Source of the DNA: Paulinella micropora
Taxonomy: Eukaryota > Cercozoa > Imbricatea > Euglyphida
Length of the DNA: 32,828 nucleotides
Assembly (NCBI GenBank): GCA_009731375.1
Contig: BJOX01000025.1
Location: forward strand, 91,543-124,370
Direction of reading: 5' to 3'
Shown: in pieces, positions 18,928 to 27,325 of the stretch
Layout: every line of letters begins with the position of its first letter
Position numbering within the stretch: position 1 is the stretch's first letter
Position numbers and translations under genes: made by a program
Notes under the pieces: model-generated
Seen by the model: the letters and a program-made list of their open reading frames with translations, nothing else
Database searches by the model: none
Told to the model about the DNA's origin: nothing

Positions 18928-19052
18928 GATATTTTAGAATTGCGCTTCGTGCTACGCACTCTCGCTTATTCTAAAACATCGGAAAAAATTTAAAGAAAAA
19001 ATAATTAAAAGAAAACGATGTTTTGTGATGACGAAGTCAGAACAAAATATCA
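18927..19052. repeat. Palindromic intergenic element, copy B
   Basis: 126 bp bounded by TGATATTTT and AAAATATCA, with the same inner hairpin as copy A. The outer stem is TTTTAGAAT/ATTCTAAAA where copy A has TTTGAGAAT/ATTCTCAAA, so the change is compensated on both arms. The right half again has CGATGTTTT...TGATGACGAAGTCAGAAC. Its right edge contains the stop codon of the gene ending at 19050 and its left edge touches the start codon at 18927. Confidence 0.85.
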
Positions 19053-19337
19053 AATATATTTTTTTACTTCACTTTTAATGTCTGTAAATTTATCAAACCA
19101 CGGCTGTTTCATAACCCATTCAAGGTATGGCTTATCAATAACCGCTACATCTTGAATTTTCTTACCTTTATAGTTACCGAATGGAAAATTATCCCTTGGC
19201 TTGCCTTCTCTACTTTTTTCAATTGCCTTAATTTCTTCGTCAATCATTTGTTGAACATCTCTTACTGAAAAGAATTCCTTATTCTTCTCAATTGAAAGTC
19301 GTCAAAATTTTTCAGATAGTCTGGTGAGGGTGGTCAT
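19050..19337 (-). CDS. DUF3820-like small protein with in-frame TGA
   Basis: The C-terminal part reads NFPFGNYKGKKIQDVAV, DKPYLEWVMKQPWF, which matches the FPFGKYKGKxIxDV...YLxW pattern of DUF3820, often found attached to or beside exonuclease and replication proteins. The frame is open upstream to ATG 19337 (MTTLTRLSEKF) except for one TGA at 19302-19304. The alternative start is ATG 19247. Full length would be about 95 residues. It lies directly downstream of the DNA polymerase on the same strand, so a replication accessory role is plausible but inferred. Its stop TGA is inside palindromic element B. Confidence 0.65.
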
Positions 19338-19396
19338 TGGTCTATATAGAGTGGTAAAAAATTTTATGGAATTTTTTTTAAATTATTATCATTAAT

Positions 19397-22327
19397 TTAT
19401 GAGCGGATATGGAAGCCGTAAGGGGTACTATCATTTTCGTTGATAAACTCACGTCCGCACCATCTTGTTTTATTAACTACTTTTACAACATTCTTTTGGT
19501 GATGTATGCTAAAGTGTTCAATATGTTGTTGTTTGCTGTTTCTGCTAGTATGTATTTTCTTCATTATAAAGTCTCTGGTATTAGTTAAACTTTCGCCCTT
19601 ATCCATTAATTCATAAGCAGTTGAATTTAATTTTTTCAAATCCAAACCTTTTCCTCTAAAGTGGAAATGAGTTTTACCTTTTTCTTCACCTTTCTTTACA
19701 TACTCCAACATATACAATTTTGGTGCTACCCATATTTCCCTTATTATTTTACAATCTGTTCCGAGGTCATCATCCATTCCGCCGATTGTTTTATCTCTAA
19801 ATCTTTTAATTCGTTCAATGTTTCTTACATGGCTTTGAATGCTGTCTGTGTCTGTATAATAATAATCTCTGTCAGGGTCGTTGTCTGGGTTGGCTTCGGT
19901 CATATACTTATACATAATTCGTCTGCTGTATGCTAGTATAAATGCTCCATAATGTGTAGGCTTTGTGATTTTCTCTTCTTTTTCCTGCTCATCTCTTGGA
20001 ATACCGCTGATTAACCATAATTCGCCATTAGCCTCTTCAAACTTTTCAATATCTGTTATTACATGTTTAGCCCAGAATTTCCAATACTCGTGATTTTTTG
20101 TTATGTATTTGCTTACAGAATTAATTGGTCTTTGAGTTATCTTTCCGTGTAAAGCATTCATAAATAACTTTGCTAATAAATACTGCGGTGTGCCTTTCTT
20201 TGAATTTTGTTTTTTCTTGAATAAATCCAAAATATATTCTTTGAATACTGGTTCGGCTTCTTCGGTGTAATATCCACGATTGATTTTGACTTGGTAGCCA
20301 AGTTCAATCATATCTTCAATATCTATTGAAGTTAGCCATTGGTCTTTCATATCTCGTAACTCCCACTTTAAGCACCCCTTACTATCTCTATACGGAACCC
20401 GCGGATGTAATATATTTTTTGGAGATATGTAATCAACATTATATATCCCGAGTTTGCCTTTCATTTCTCCTTCACATTCCTTTATTTCACCAGTCATAAA
20501 TAGTTCAAGCATTGCGGTTGGATAAAGTGAGACTACATCCGCATCAATAAGATAATCTACAACCTCATCAAACCCAATTTCACCATTTATGTATTTTTGA
20601 TATTGTTCTGAAATAAATCGCCTTTTGCTTGGATAAGTTCTAGCACCATATACAGCCCTTCTAAAATCTTTTTCTTGTTTTAAATTTGGTAGTTGAATAA
20701 TATATTTACCATCTATCTTCTTTTTCCATAAATTCCAAGTAAGAGACGAAGTAGATATATAAGCGGTTAAATTAACTTTATGTTCTTCATATATTTGATT
20801 GTTTAGTTTGTCGTGTAGTTCCTTTAGTCCCATAACATCTTTTTCTAAGTATGTTAAACATTCGTTTTTCGTTTCATCATCCATCTCTTCCCATCGTTTG
20901 TGTTTGCTATGGTCAAAGTCTCCTTTTAACACATTACATCCCAGCGTTTCAAGGTTCTTTTTAGACTTCCCTCAGTGTGCTTACACATATCCCAGAATTT
21001 TATATTTTTGTATTCTAATGAAATAATAGCACCATTATTCATTAAGGCTTTATTCTTAATTTTCCTTTTGATAAATTCTTTCTGTAATGAGTAATGGTCA
21101 AACTTACTACCATTGAAAGCATTAACATATAATTTCGCTTTCGGTTTTCTTTCTGCTAACTCCTCCGCATATTTGAAAATTATATCAAGTAATTTAGGAA
21201 TACATTCATCGCCTGCTACATATTTAAAGCCGATATCCGAAATGGTATAGCCTGCTATGTATGGTGTGTGTAATTCGTATTCATTTGTAAAAGTCTCTAA
21301 GTCATAATGAAATACTTCATCTTGATTATTATACTTATCCTCTTCAAATCTAGTAAGTAAAGACCTTACCTGATTTTCTTTTCCTCTTAATTTAGCCTTT
21401 ACATATGAAACTCTTTTATTATTACATTAATGATTATTATAGTACTCTTTATAACAATCTGGACACTTATTTTTGTTTCTTTTTATGAAACTTATATAAT
21501 GTCCTTTGAGTAGATAACAAAGCACATCTGCGGTTATTAAAGGGTCTCCAAAATTTTTTGAATGTTTGTTTGCTTGTTGCATCAGTCAATTCAAAATACT
21601 TACCTTCAATACAATATTTTTTTAAGATTTCATATCCTATTGAAAGTGGTATATATGAATTATGTTCAAGTTTGAATTCTTGTCTAATTTCATTTCATAC
21701 TTTTTTATTAAGTTTTGATTTTCCTTTCAAAGGTAGATTTAATATATCCTTAACAACATAGAAGAAACAATTATTATCCTTACTCCTTGGATTGATATGA
21801 ATTCCTTCGGGTGTTTTATGTTTCTTATCACTCCCTGAGAGATTACAACCGCCTCCATCTTCTTGAATAATTTGAATAGTCATATGTTGAATAATTCTTT
21901 CATATCCATTCGCACTGGCTTCAGGATTTTGTTCGTTGTATAGATATATATCACGAAACAACTCATCAATGTCTTTTAACTTAACAGAATTGAAAGTTTT
22001 CCATTTATAAAACTTACTATCATCAACATCCGTTATATAACCAAACTTGACATGAAGACTTGCTTCGTTTGTCAGACCTCTATTTTTAGCATCCTTAACT
22101 GCTCTCATAATTAATAATTCAATCGTATCCATATCATAGAAATTAATGTCAAGGTCTTTAGAAGGGTATGTATATCCATTTATACCTCTGTTTTTTATTG
22201 GTCTTAGTTCTACAAGTTTTACCTCACGCTTCTTCGCTTCCCTTGTCTTAGTTTCCCTTAAGTTCGCCCTTACCTTCGCTAGTTCTACATTTTCCTTCGC
22301 TGGTCTGGGTGGTAAAGGTGGTGGCAT
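19397..22327 (-). CDS. pPolB: Protein-primed family B DNA polymerase, broken by frameshifts and stops
   Basis: ATG 22327 starts a Pro-rich then basic N-terminal domain containing SKDNNCFFYVVKDILNL, as in Polinton polymerases. Exo I is FHYDLETFTNEYE and Exo II is NAFNGSKFDHYSL (both near 21.1-21.3 kb); Exo III is LTYLEKDVMGL. The polymerase motifs are A, DADVVSLYPTAMLE; B, KLFMNALHGKITQ; and C, YYYTDTDSIQ. Disruptions are TGA 21695, a frameshift near 21555, TAA 21427 and a frameshift near 20960. The intact C-terminal frame is 511 residues and the whole gene about 976 codons, the usual size. It would copy the linear genome from a terminal protein. A CPDC-x7-H-x-C motif flanks the TAA. Confidence 0.92.
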
Positions 22328-22386
22328 ACTTTTTTATATCAATGTGGATATAAAAATTATAAAAAATATAATAAATTATCTGTTAT

Positions 22387-22396
22387 ANNNNNNNNN
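22387..22396. other. Assembly gap (10 N)
   Basis: Ten N in the AT-rich space between the polymerase start and the small basic gene. No coding signal on either side. Confidence 0.95.
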
Positions 22397-22428
22397 NATA
22401 TAATAATATCTTATCTTTAATATATAAT

Positions 22429-22650
22429 TCATTTCAAGGCCTCCTCCATCCGTTTCAATTTGAGTAATGCTGATTTTACCTCTTCTCTTTTTTTCTTTCT
22501 TCTTTCCGCTATTATTGCTTTATTTTGGTTATAATACTCCATTGACTTCTGTCTATGTCTTTCTGGGTCTTTTTGTATAAATTCCCTCGCCTTTCTCCGT
22601 AAGGCTTCCTTTTTCTCTTCTGGTGTTTTGTATATCGGTTTTCTACCCAT
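22429..22650 (-). CDS. Small basic helical protein
   Basis: A 73-residue, very basic, helical protein: MGRKPIYKTPEEKKEALRRK, then HRQKSMEYYNQNKAIIAERR. Start ATG 22650 follows TTTATATACT. Short proteins with this R-x-Y-YxxN-K pattern occur in phages and large DNA viruses, often next to DNA-processing genes; DNA binding is a guess. A truncated second copy at 22685-22809 is part of the duplicated gap flank, not a second gene. Confidence 0.65.
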   Translation of the reverse strand: MGRKPIYKTPEEKKEALRRKAREFIQKDPERHRQKSMEYYNQNKAIIAERRKKKREEVKSALLKLKRMEEALK

Positions 22651-22833
22651 AGTATATAAATAGTAAAAAAAAATNNNNNNNNNNTGGTTATAATACTCCA
22701 TTGACTTCTGTCTATGTCTTTCTGGGTCTTTTTGTATAAATTCCCTCGCCTTTCTCCGTAAGGCTTCCTTTTTCTCTTCTGGTGTTTTGTATATCGGTTT
22801 TCTACCCATAGTATATAAATAGTAAAAAAAAAT
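22526..22833. other. 10-N gap between perfect 149-bp direct copies (likely contig overlap)
   Basis: 22526-22674 and 22685-22833 read the same, from TGGTTATAATACTCC to the A9-T end. As with the ATPase gap, the flanks look like an unmerged overlap. A naive gene call fuses the two copies into one 126-residue protein with unknown residues in the middle. Confidence 0.9.
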
Positions 22834-22858
22834 AATCTTTAATATATAAAATTAATAA

Positions 22859-23143
22859 TTAAGGGATAGTAATTTCTATTCCATAATGTTTTCCTAATCC
22901 TCCTCCATAGATTGAATAATATACTTGTTTCCTTCCTTTAATCTTTAGAGTTTCTGCTAAGTGCTTGCTGATATATCCGAGTTGCTTTCCGCTTTCTGTT
23001 TCAACCTTTATCGCATTTTTATCAAATTTGTTTTCTGGCTCGTGTTGAATAAAAACTTTTTCACCTCGTCCTATGGTTTTAAGATAAGAAATATTATCTT
23101 GTCTCCCATCAAATGAAACACCCACAACTCTGGTCGTCGTCAT
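22859..23143 (-). CDS. HIRAN-domain protein
   Basis: The intact 94-residue protein is almost entirely a HIRAN domain. RVVGVSFDGRQDNI is followed by GEKVFIQHEPENKFDKNA and ESGKQLGYISKHLAETL, the typical order (G-V/T-x-F...L..G....L..EP.N..D..A..V....G..IGYI....A). HIRAN modules recognise stalled forks or 3' DNA ends and are usually fused to helicases or nucleases; here it stands alone. It is co-directional with the polymerase, so a role in replication or repair is inferred. Start ATG 23143 follows TATGTATATATAAA. Confidence 0.85.
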   Translation of the reverse strand: MTTTRVVGVSFDGRQDNISYLKTIGRGEKVFIQHEPENKFDKNAIKVETESGKQLGYISKHLAETLKIKGRKQVYYSIYGGGLGKHYGIEITIP

Positions 23144-23180
23144 TTTATATATACATAAATAATATTTGTTTAAAATAAAA

Positions 23181-23633
23181 TTAATTATTTGTTTTTTTTA
23201 TTTTTAAAATATCGTCATCGTTTCTATATGCTATACGAATTACTTTACGACCGCCTAACATAATCTCTTCTTTCTCCGCAAAAAAGTCTCTATGAAACTG
23301 TGTTTTTTCGTGTGTGTATTTGCCGTATATTCCTATCGTCTTTCCGCAGACGCATGTATACTTTTCTTTAATTTTTTCTTTTCTCCATTCTGTCTTCTTT
23401 TGTTTCGCTAATTGTTTGTAATCCGTATTTTTATTATCTTCTTCGTATTTTGATAATACTTCCTTTTCGTAAAACTCTCTTGCTTGCTTTTCTACTTCTT
23501 CCTTCGTTTTCTTTTTTCCTATGTAAAATACTTTTCTTTTTTGTTCGCCATTTTCCCTCCATCTAACATCAATTTCATTCTTCTTAATACATACTCCACC
23601 TTTTGAAACTTTTCTGATTGTTCTCTCACTCAT
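23181..23633 (-). CDS. Putative DNA-binding protein (AP2/arm-type plus zinc finger)
   Basis: The intact 150-residue frame has two parts. The N-terminus (GGVCIKKNEIDVRWREN, RKVFYIGKKKTKEEVEKQ) has the three-strand-plus-helix pattern of AP2 or integrase arm-type DNA-binding domains. The C-terminus has YTCVCGKTIGIYGKYTHEKT followed by a second His (TQFH), a CxC...H...H finger common in large DNA virus proteins. The last intact gene before the right terminus; possibly a regulator or end-binding protein. Assignment rests on pattern only. Confidence 0.65.
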   Translation of the reverse strand: MSERTIRKVSKGGVCIKKNEIDVRWRENGEQKRKVFYIGKKKTKEEVEKQAREFYEKEVLSKYEEDNKNTDYKQLAKQKKTEWRKEKIKEKYTCVCGKTIGIYGKYTHEKTQFHRDFFAEKEEIMLGGRKVIRIAYRNDDDILKIKKTNN

Positions 23634-23765
23634 TCTATATTATGTCATTTTTTTTCTTTTAAATAATAAATAAAAATATGACATATGTTTTCTTGTAGTG
23701 TGCTGTAGAAGGCTATTTGGTTGTTTTTGTTTCTTTGTATCTACTATCAATAGGAAGGCGTCAAC
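23634..23765. other. Right subterminal intergenic region
   Basis: AT-rich upstream region of the 23633 gene. It contains AAAATGACATAATATAGA (minus strand) close to that start, a promoter candidate, and no other open frame. Confidence 0.4.
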
Positions 23766-23829
23766 AACCCAGACGAGGTCAAGAATTGATTAAATTCTTG
23801 ACGAGTTCTGGGTTATCATCTACTGTAGT
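23766..23829. repeat. Candidate right terminus: hairpin plus short inverted terminal sequence
   Basis: 23766-23814 is a hairpin: AACCCAGA pairs with TCTGGGTT and GTCAAGAAT with ATTCTTGAC, with a symmetrical 4-nt internal mismatch. It overlaps GGGTTATCATCTACTGTAGT (23810-23829), which is the 17/20 inverted match to the left end at 1082-1101. Viral-type AT-rich genes stop just inside it. Confidence 0.45.
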
Positions 23830-24170
23830 CTTTGTGGTCTCTCTTGTGATGTGTGTATGTCTGTCTACCGTCTGATGATGTGAATGTGTTGACTATTCTA
23901 TGGTGTTGCGGCACTCCTAATCTATCTTTCTCTACATCTACACTCTCCTCCCTCTCTGTCTGCCCCTCCTCCTCACTCTCTCCTTCACTATCTTCATCTT
24001 TCTCTTCCTTTCCCTTCTTTCTTGCTTCTTGAACCTTGAGTCTTTTCACAGCTTTCTGACTGAGTATTGTCCAAACGTTTGGCTTGTCTTTTAGAAGTCT
24101 GTGAAGACGCCACACGCTGGCGTCCCTTCTCCCTTTTGGCCCAGCCCTTCTTTTTCTTTTTCAAAGGCAT
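23816..24170 (-). CDS. Lys/Glu-rich hypothetical protein at the right boundary, frameshifted
   Basis: ATG 24170 opens MPLKKKKKGWAKREKGRQ. Around 24113 the better coding frame changes to one reading LLKDKPNVWTILSQKAVKRL, an acidic low-complexity stretch (EDSEGESEEEGQTEREE), and QHHRIVNTFTSSDGRQTY, ending at TGA 23816. The codon use is less AT-rich than in the viral genes. Its stop codon lies inside the proposed terminal repeat, so it may be a host gene cut by the insertion or the outermost viral gene. No family recognised. Confidence 0.4.
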
Positions 24171-25475
24171 TACGACTGACGAATGGGGACATGTCCTGGA
24201 ATTGAAACCGTGCCTGAGTTGAGAGCTTTGAAAAAAAAAAAGCAAAGTCAAAAAACGTGGTGGGATCACCGGCGGGGAATGGCTTGTCGTTTCCTATTAT
24301 GTCCCTGCGGACCGGCGTGAACATTTTTTTAAAAAAGTTGAAAAAGGGGCTGCGATCTCCTTCCGAACCACAAGGTTTAAAAAAAAAGTAAAACTGTAGA
24401 TAGACTTCAGATCACAACCGTGCTTGAACTGGTCCGCACACTAGTTCCAGTAATTTTCATTAACCTGTGTCATAGTGCTTTTTTTCAAAAACCTTACTGA
24501 AACAGAACGTCTTCTCTTTAGCTTATGATCATGATGTAGTGTGTAATCAATTCATAACATAATATTGATATTTTTTGTGTGCGGACCAGTCAGTTAATAT
24601 CTGTATTAGTAAATAAAAAAAACAGTATTAAAAAATCTATTTTAGTTTAAACGCAGATTTGCGCCCCGACGAAGTTTCACTGCGTTTATTTACATGCTAA
24701 CTACATATGCTTGCGACTTCCGACCTTGAAGAATTTACTTGAACAATCATAAAACAATTCCCGCCCGCAGTGTAACTGCCGACGTCACACAAAAGATGTA
24801 CACTGCCTTCCAGAAATTGACGCACGTAACGCACGGATATGAGTAAAAAGGGTAATGGTAAAAAGCTGGTGCCAACAGTACCAGGAAAAGTACTATAATT
24901 GACTGTATTGTATAACAACTAATACTACTACTACAATAACAGTAACGACTACTCAGTATTGTAGTAACGCCGTAGTAATATTGAGCAATAAGGACTCCTG
25001 ACATAACTGAGGAGAAAGGGTCTAATCATTAATAATGTCCAATGTGTTATATTAATACATAGTCCGTTATGTAGCTATAGTACGAGTCTAGCTAGTGTTA
25101 CTAGTGTTAGTCTAGTAAATCTAGTTAATATTCTAGTTCTAGTAGTTAGCAATACTACAGTTTATCATAGTACTAAGGTCTAAGAAGGTAAACTAATTAG
25201 CTTATGCGGATCAGTCACCTATCTATATTACAATAATAACAAGTATAACTTAATATACAGTGTTATTAAAATTTACAGCATTAAACTGAAAACCTTCTTA
25301 ATTCAATACTGCTAGTACTGTACAACCCCAGCTATCTAGCGTATCGGATAATTCCATTTTTGACACAAAATTTAGTTTCATTAAAACCCTTACTAATAAT
25401 TTTTTCCAGTTGTTTGTATCAGTTTTTTTAAACTCGAAAACTCCGGTCTGATTTTAATAAGATTATTATCATCAT
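24171..25475. other. Intergenic host DNA, no gene seen
   Basis: Mixed then AT-rich DNA without protein-like frames. It holds a 14-bp perfect inverted repeat (24428-24441 and 24577-24590), a related degraded copy near 25204-25215 (ATGCGGATCAGT), and a CTAGT-rich stretch at about 25080-25160. Nothing else is recognised. Confidence 0.6.
24428..24590. repeat. 163-bp inverted-repeat unit, possible MITE
   Basis: ACTGGTCCGCACAC at 24428-24441 is perfectly repeated in inverted orientation at 24577-24590 around an AT-rich non-coding centre. Size and structure fit a miniature inverted-repeat element, but no target-site duplication is evident. Confidence 0.45.
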
Positions 25476-25487
25476 TAAGTTGTTATT

Positions 25488-25492
25488 ATTAC

Positions 25493-25532
<40 letters not shown>

Positions 25533-25830
25533 GGTGTTGCTGTTGCAGTCGTCGTCGTCGTTCTTGTTGTTGTTGTTGTTGGTTGTTGTTCTTGTTGTTG
25601 TTCTTGTTGTTGTTGTTAGTTGTGGTGGTGGTGGTGGTGGTGGTCACTTGTTGTTTTATTATTATTATTGTTGTTATTATTATTATTCTTATTGTTGTTG
25701 TTGTTGTTGTTGTTTTTGTTGTTGTTGTTGTTGTTGTTGTCATTATTGTTGCTGCTGTTGCTGCTGCTACGGTCGCTGTTGTTAATGTGCTGTTATTGCT
25801 GCTGCTGCTTCTGTTATTGCTTTTCTTACT
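25488..25830. repeat. (GTT)n-type trinucleotide array
   Basis: Long imperfect run of TTG/GTT, with GGT and ATT variants and GCT at the end. Open frames through it on both strands (poly-Leu, poly-Val, poly-Thr/Gln) are repeat artefacts. Confidence 0.95.
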
Positions 25831-26018
25831 GTTGCTGTAGCCTCGGTCTTCGGCAGGGTTGGAAAAGACCTCGGGCGGCATGGGTCGAAAATAAGGCACG
25901 GGGCCTGCTGTTGATATTGTTGTCATTGCTGCTGCCGCTGCTGATGTTGACAAGGTCTTCGGCATGGAACAAAGACAAGGTGTGGGGCACACGTTACAAG
26001 TATAGCTCGTTCTTCACT

Positions 26019-26038
26019 ACCCGATGGTACCATCGGGT
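26019..26038. repeat. 20-bp perfect palindrome
   Basis: ACCCGATGGTACCATCGGGT reads the same on both strands. It lies about 60 bp downstream of the permease stop codon, so it could act in the 3' UTR or be a binding site; no function shown. Confidence 0.7.
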
Positions 26039-26099
26039 TTCGGGTGCAAGAGTGCCACCCCATGCCAGAGATTTCAGGACAAGACAACCCGCAAAGTAG

Positions 26100-26569
26100 T
26101 TATTTCTTGAAAAGGTCCACAATAGCTTGGTAAGTGCACACGATGAGCGCAATCACACCGAACCCTAGCATGAACCACACAGCCATGCGCTGCCGCCCGT
26201 GCTTCTTGCGCCGGATGGTGAGGTAGCAGCCTGCGGGAAGGATGTAGGCGATGACGATGCTGGCGGTCGAGCCCAAGATGCTCCAGATGGTGGCCACGGA
26301 GTTCACACACAGCGCCAAGGACAGGGCACATCCGACGATTCCGAGCGTTTCCCAAAGGCCCATATTCTGTCGGTCCACGTCGGGGATTGTGTGTAAGACT
26401 AGTGGGGAGCGTGCCTGCAAGGGGCTCAGTGAGCCATAGACACGCATCACGTTGGGACTCTGCGGAATTGTCAGCGAAGACTGACTCGCCTCCAAGGGGT
26501 CTTCTTGGTCATCGTTGTTGCTGTCTTCGTCACTGCTGTGGTCGCCGTCGTCGTCGTCGCCGGCGGCAC
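26100..26569 (-). CDS. AAAP permease last exon
   Basis: Acceptor TATTCAG lies at 26576-26570. An acidic stretch (GDDDDGDHSSDEDSNNDD) leads into LTIPQSPNVMRVYGSLSP and membrane segments (TLGIVGCALSLALCVNSV, STASIVIAYILPAGCYLTI, MAVWFMLGFGVIALIVCTY). TAA at 26100-26102. Confidence 0.8.
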
Positions 26570-26712
26570 CTGAATACGTATGTATGTATGTATGTTTGTA
26601 TGTATGTATGTAGTACTGTATGTAATGTATGAAATGTATGTATGTATGTATGTATGTATGTATGCATGCATGCATGTATGTATGTATGTATGTATGCATG
26701 CATTAATGTATG

Positions 26713-26743
<31 letters not shown>

Positions 26744-27263
26744 GCTTATGTATGTATGTATGTACGTATGTACGTGTATTTATGTATTTATGTATTTATG
26801 TATGTATGTATGTATGTATGGTATGTATGTCTGTCTGAATGTCTGTCTGTATGTATGTATGTATGTATGTATGTATGCGTGTATTGTGTATGTATGTATG
26901 TATGTATGTATGTATTCATGCATGCATGCATGCATGTATTTATGTATGTATGTATGTATGTATGTATGTATGTATGTATGCATGTATGTATGCATGCATG
27001 CATGCATGCATGTATGTATGTAGTATGTATGTATGTATGTATGTATGTATGTATGTATGTATGTACGTATGAATGTATGTATGAATGTTTGTGTGTGTGT
27101 ATGTATGTATGTATGTATGTACATATGTATGTGTATGTATGTATGTATGTGTATTTATGTTGGTGTGTTTGTATGTATGTGCGTATGTATGTATGCATGC
27201 ATGCATGTATGTATGTATGTATGTATGTATGCATGTATGCATGCATGTATGTATGTATGTATG

Positions 27264-27325
<62 letters not shown>

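Noticed and set aside
7956-21697. TGA reassigned as a sense codon in the virus
   Set aside because: Trp is written TGG throughout, TGA seems to be the natural stop of the genes ending at 9569, 19050 and 22429, and frameshifts and a TAA also break genes. Mutation or sequencing error explains it better.
25480-25992. Poly-Leu, poly-Val and poly-Thr/Gln frames
   Set aside because: Artefacts of the (GTT)n array. A short mixed part near 25840-25990 was considered as an exon remnant but gives no recognisable family or clear splice signals.
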